15,987 bases of DNA. Origin: Gemmatimonadales bacterium (GTDB lineage: Bacteria > Gemmatimonadota > Gemmatimonadetes > Gemmatimonadales > GWC2-71-9). Below the pieces are notes generated by a model, which was given only the letters and a program-made list of their open reading frames with translations, had not been told where the DNA came from and did no database searches. Where the stretch lies: NCBI GenBank assembly GCA_030601605.1, contig JAUVTI010000030.1, positions 1 through 15,987 on the forward strand. Reading direction: 5' to 3'. Positions 13,020 to 15,987 of the stretch are shown piece after piece. Numbering within the stretch: the stretch's first letter is position 1; the number at the start of each line of letters is the position of its first letter. The translations under genes and the position numbers were made by a program.

Positions 13020-14351
13020 ATGACGGATACCCAGTTGATGGACAAGCTAGTGTCCCTGGCCAAGCGTAGGGGCTTCGTCTTCCAGTCCTCCGAGATCTAC
13101 GGCGGGCTCGGCTCGGTGTGGGACTACGGACCGCTCGGTGTCGAGCTGAAGAAGAACCTCAAAGAGCGCTGGTGGCGCTCGATGGTGCACGAGCGCGGCG
13201 ACATCGAGGGACTGGACGCGGCGATCCTGATGCACGCCCGAGTGTGGGAAGCCTCGGGGCATGTCGAGGGTTTCACCGATCCCCTGGTCGACTGCCGCAC
13301 GTGCAAGGCGCGCTTCCGCGCGGACCAGTTGGATCAGTTTCAATGCCCGCAGAAGCCCAGCAAGCACCCCGGTGAGGCGAACCAGTGCGACCTCACCGAG
13401 CCCCGCATGTTCAATCTCATGTTCAAGACGTTCATGGGGCCGGTGGAGGAAGACGCCGCCGTCGTATACCTGCGGCCGGAGACCGCGCAGGGGATTTACG
13501 TCAACTATCTCAACGTCATGCAGGCGGCCCGCCAGAAGATCCCGTTCGGGATCGCGCAGGTGGGCAAGGCGTTCCGCAACGAGATCACTCCGGGGAACTT
13601 CATCTTCCGCACGCGCGAGTTCGAGCAGATGGAGATGCAGTTCTTCGTGCGGCCGGACGAGGATGAGCGCTGGTTCGACGAGTGGAAGGAGGCGCGCATG
13701 CAGTGGCACCTGGGCCTCGGCATCCGCGCCGAGAAGCTGCGGTTCCACGAGCACGCGCCGGACGAGCTGGCGCACTACGCCAAGAAGGCGTTCGACATCG
13801 AGTACGAGTTCCCGTTCGGCTGGCATGAGTTCGAGGGAATCCACAACCGCACCGACTTCGATCTCAGCCGGCACCAGGAGTTCTCCGGCAAGAAGCTCGA
13901 GTACATGGACCCGGCCACGCGTGAGCGTTTCGTCCCGTACATCATCGAGACGTCCCTGGGCGCCGACCGACTGGCCCTTGTGGTGCTGGTTGACGCGTAT
14001 CGCGAAGAGGAGGTCGAGGGCGAGCTGCGCGTGGTACTCGGTCTGGCTCCGGCACTCGCTCCCATCAAGGCCGGCATCTACCCGCTCGTGAAGAAGGACG
14101 GAATGCCGGAAGTGGCGCGCCGCATCAACGACGACCTGCGGCGCCGGTTCCCGGTGTTCTGCGACGACGGGGGATCGATCGGCCGGCGCTACCGGCGCCA
14201 GGACGAAGCGGGCACGCCGTTCGGCATAACGGTGGACGGGCAGACGCTCGAAGACCAGACGGTGACCGTGCGGGACCGGGATACACTGGTGCAGGAGCGC
14301 GTACACGCCGATCAGCTGGTGACGTACCTGGAGGAGCGGCTGGCGCCGTGA
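13020..14351 (+). CDS. glyS: Glycine-tRNA ligase, single-chain dimeric type
   Basis: Class II aminoacyl-tRNA synthetase charging tRNA(Gly), the alpha2 form related to archaeal, eukaryotic and Thermus enzymes rather than the alpha2beta2 form of E. coli. 443 residues. Visible blocks: RRGFVFQSSEIYGGLGSVWDYGPLG (from residue 16), RPETAQGIYVNY (152-163), motif 2 FRNEITPGNFIFRTREFEQ (185-203), the glycine-pocket GWHEFEGI (267-274), motif 3 TSLGADRLAL (311-320), and a C-terminal anticodon-binding domain. Cysteines C92, C95, C109 and C123 could form a zinc site in the inserted region. The frame is open to 12885, but the ATG at 13020 gives the family's normal N-terminus and lies downstream of the promoter. 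The stop overlaps the next GTG (14348-14351). Confidence 0.97.
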   Translation: MTDTQLMDKLVSLAKRRGFVFQSSEIYGGLGSVWDYGPLGVELKKNLKERWWRSMVHERGDIEGLDAAILMHARVWEASGHVEGFTDPLVDCRTCKARFRADQLDQFQCPQKPSKHPGEANQCDLTEPRMFNLMFKTFMGPVEEDAAVVYLRPETAQGIYVNYLNVMQAARQKIPFGIAQVGKAFRNEITPGNFIFRTREFEQMEMQFFVRPDEDERWFDEWKEARMQWHLGLGIRAEKLRFHEHAPDELAHYAKKAFDIEYEFPFGWHEFEGIHNRTDFDLSRHQEFSGKKLEYMDPATRERFVPYIIETSLGADRLALVVLVDAYREEEVEGELRVVLGLAPALAPIKAGIYPLVKKDGMPEVARRINDDLRRRFPVFCDDGGSIGRRYRRQDEAGTPFGITVDGQTLEDQTVTVRDRDTLVQERVHADQLVTYLEERLAP

Positions 14352-15805
14352 ATCTGGAGACCCTGCAGGACCGCAGCGAAGCGCTGTACGAGGAACTGAG
14401 CCGCGAGTATTACCTGACCGGCTCCGGTCTCAAGGCCGACCCAGAGTTCCAGTCCATCTACGACCGATACACCGACCTCGTGACCGACGAGGCGCTCGCG
14501 ACCGCCCGTGCGAGCAACTCCGCGCCACTGTTCGAGTGGGCGGTGGATCTGCGCCTGGGCCGGCTCGTGGCGCGGTTCGAGGAACGGCAATTCATGTGGG
14601 AGCAGGAAGCGACCGTCCAGGTGAACGGCGCCACGGTTCCCTACCTGCGCGTTCCCCTCGAGCTCGCCAACTCACCCGATCGCGAGTACCGAATTGCGCT
14701 GGACGAGGCGCGGGTCGAAGCCGGTGCGGCCGGTCTCAACGAAGTCCGCGCGGAGCGGTTTGCTGCGGAGCGCGGGGCGCTCGACGCCCTCGGGATGGGC
14801 GACTACGTGGACACGGTCGGTGCTCTCGGCGGCATCGACCTCGATGCTCTTGGCGTTGCCGCGGCGCGTTTCCTCGAGTGGAGCGCGCCCATGTACGACG
14901 ACAGCCTGGCTCGGCTCGCAAAGCGTCGCATCGGTGTGTCGCTCGGTGATCTGGTGCGGGCGGACTCTCCCTGGCTGTTCCGCGCGGACCAGTTCGATGG
15001 AGCGTTCCCGCCCGACCGGCTGGTGGAGGCCGCCAGCGGGCAGATGCGCGAGATGGGGCTCGACGCCACGCGGGGCGGGCGCGTACGGTTCGACACAGAG
15101 GAACGCGAAGGCAAGCAGCCGCGAGCCTTTTGTGCGCCGGTGCGGGTCCCCGAAGAGGTCTACGTGGTGCTGCGTCCGCGAGGCGGACACACCGACTACC
15201 GCACGTTCTGGCACGAGCTGGGACACGCTATGCACTTCGCTTCGGCGGATCCGGGCCTGCCGTTCGCCACCCGCTGCGCGGGCGATAATTCGGTGACTGA
15301 GGGTTTCGCCATGCTTTGGGATCACGTGACCCTCGACACCGGTTGGCTGAAGCGGTATGGCGGTCTCGGTGCGCGGGATGCGTGCGATCTCGCCTTCGAG
15401 CTGGCCGTCGCTGAGCTGTTCCTGCTGCGCCGCTACGCGGCGAAGATGGTATACGAGCTCGAATTCCACCGCGATGAGCCGGCGGACATGGGTCCACGCT
15501 ACGTCGAGCTCCTGAGCGATGCGACCCGGTTTCGCTACCTGGAGGGCGACCACCTGCTCGACGTGGACCCCGGCTTCTACGTGGCGCGCTACCTGCGCGC
15601 CTGGCAGCTGGAGGCCGGTATAGCGAATACGCTCGTTGAGCAGTTCGACGATGACTGGTACCGCAACCCACGCGCAGGATCGGTGGTGCAGGAGCTGATG
15701 GGGCGGGGACAAGGCGATCCCGCCGATCAACTCGCGAGCGAGTTCACGGGTGGGCCCCTCACCTTCGACCAGGCCGCTTCCCGTCTCGAGAGCGTCCTCT
15801 CGTGA
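14348..15805 (+). CDS. M3-family zinc metallopeptidase (oligopeptidase/carboxypeptidase)
   Basis: Probably cytoplasmic, as no signal peptide or membrane segment is seen. 485 residues, shorter than thimet oligopeptidase, Dcp or PepF (about 570-700), mainly at the N-terminal side. The zinc site HELGH is at 289-293 with E318 as third ligand (NSVTEGFAML). The 25-residue gap from the second histidine to that glutamate equals the gap in M3 enzymes such as Dcp. The C-terminal block with PGFYVARYLRAW (408-419) corresponds to the M3 substrate-binding tyrosine region, and the end (ELMGRGQGDPADQLASEFTG) also follows the M3 pattern. The exact specificity is unknown; M32 is a less likely alternative. The GTG start at 14348 overlaps the glyS stop, and the stop overlaps the symporter start, so the three genes are translationally coupled. 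Confidence 0.85.
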   Translation: MNLETLQDRSEALYEELSREYYLTGSGLKADPEFQSIYDRYTDLVTDEALATARASNSAPLFEWAVDLRLGRLVARFEERQFMWEQEATVQVNGATVPYLRVPLELANSPDREYRIALDEARVEAGAAGLNEVRAERFAAERGALDALGMGDYVDTVGALGGIDLDALGVAAARFLEWSAPMYDDSLARLAKRRIGVSLGDLVRADSPWLFRADQFDGAFPPDRLVEAASGQMREMGLDATRGGRVRFDTEEREGKQPRAFCAPVRVPEEVYVVLRPRGGHTDYRTFWHELGHAMHFASADPGLPFATRCAGDNSVTEGFAMLWDHVTLDTGWLKRYGGLGARDACDLAFELAVAELFLLRRYAAKMVYELEFHRDEPADMGPRYVELLSDATRFRYLEGDHLLDVDPGFYVARYLRAWQLEAGIANTLVEQFDDDWYRNPRAGSVVQELMGRGQGDPADQLASEFTGGPLTFDQAASRLESVLS

Positions 15806-15987
15806 AGCGCGAAGTATTCTCATCGCGCTGGGTGATGATGCTCGCCATGCTCGGCATGGCGGTGGGCACCGGGAACATCTGGCGCTTCCCTCGCATCGCC
15901 GCGCAGAACGGCGGCGGCGAGTTCATCGTGGCCTGGCTCGCGTTCCTGTTCCTCTGGTCCATTCCCCTCATCCTGGTGGAGTTCGGC
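15802..15987 (+). CDS. Sodium:neurotransmitter (amino acid) symporter family protein, N-terminal part
   Basis: First 62 residues of an NSS-family (LeuT fold) sodium-coupled amino-acid transporter; the gene runs off the right edge. The hallmark of transmembrane segment 1, GMAVGTGNIWRFPRIAAQNGGG (residues 18-39), matches the family signature G-x-A-V-G-x-G-N-x-W-R-F-P; it holds the Na+ and substrate contacts in LeuT. A second hydrophobic segment (about 41-59) ends in PLILVEFG, as expected. The start is GTG at 15802, overlapping the peptidase stop (GTGA). Placement behind an oligopeptidase suggests uptake of amino acids or small amines related to peptide use. The substrate cannot be read from this fragment. 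Confidence 0.92.
   Translation, partial: MKREVFSSRWVMMLAMLGMAVGTGNIWRFPRIAAQNGGGEFIVAWLAFLFLWSIPLILVEFG

Noticed and set aside
13047..14306. A 419-codon minus-strand open frame opposite glyS.
   Set aside because: Antisense shadow of a highly conserved gene; no motif and no plausible start context.
1..15987. Search for CRISPR arrays, insertion sequences, phage genes, toxin-antitoxin pairs and tRNAs.
   Set aside because: No direct repeats, transposase motifs, integrase, small toxin-like gene pairs or cloverleaf sequences were seen; the region reads as ordinary core chromosome.

Overview
The window is a dense, GC-rich stretch of bacterial chromosome that consists almost entirely of housekeeping genes. 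Genes overlap at ATGA/GTGA junctions or sit a few bases apart. I see no insertion sequence, phage, CRISPR, tRNA or rRNA gene and no shift in base composition. A type IV pilus ATPase (PilT), a Wzz/BY-kinase exopolysaccharide protein and consistently GC-rich codons point to a Gram-negative, pilus-bearing, exopolysaccharide-making bacterium. The gene content and protein flavour remind me of Gemmatimonadota, but that is an inference; no rRNA is present to settle it.

Layout. (1) 1-1024, plus: the 3' end of adenylate kinase (adk), overlapping methionine aminopeptidase (map). (2) 1035-1820, minus: an inositol-monophosphatase family gene, convergent with map and divergent from the next operon. (3) 1857-7776, plus: one tightly packed six-gene operon, trpS - mgtC-like - D-2-hydroxyacid dehydrogenase - pilT - DapA/HOGA-type aldolase - membrane M28 peptidase. 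It is followed by an intrinsic terminator at 7814-7843. (4) 7870-9153, plus: purA. (5) 9154-9396: an intergenic region with a candidate minus-strand structured RNA and a hairpin terminator. (6) 9397-11766, minus: a solitary Wzc-like tyrosine autokinase. (7) 11890-12957, plus: glycerate kinase, divergent from the Wzc-like gene with overlapping -35 boxes. (8) 13020-15987, plus: glyS - M3-family peptidase - sodium:amino-acid symporter (cut by the window edge), again with overlapping start/stop codons.

How the genes fit together. Translation and protein maturation are covered by adk/map, trpS and glyS, and purine synthesis by purA. The M3 peptidase plus amino-acid symporter behind glyS look like a peptide-use module. 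The dehydrogenase, the HOGA-like aldolase and the separate glycerate kinase could meet at glyoxylate/hydroxypyruvate/glycerate, but this is speculative. Four promoters read by eye share a TTG...N17...TA layout, three of them with the identical -10 word TAGCTT. One places the trpS start point on its ATG (a leaderless mRNA), and one lies just upstream of a terminator in front of purA.

No clear new defence or mobile system is present. The observations most worth checking are the M28 peptidase with two membrane hairpins built into its fold, the TrpRS with an iron-sulfur-type cysteine set, the RNA candidate behind purA, and the promoter-terminator arrangement ahead of purA.
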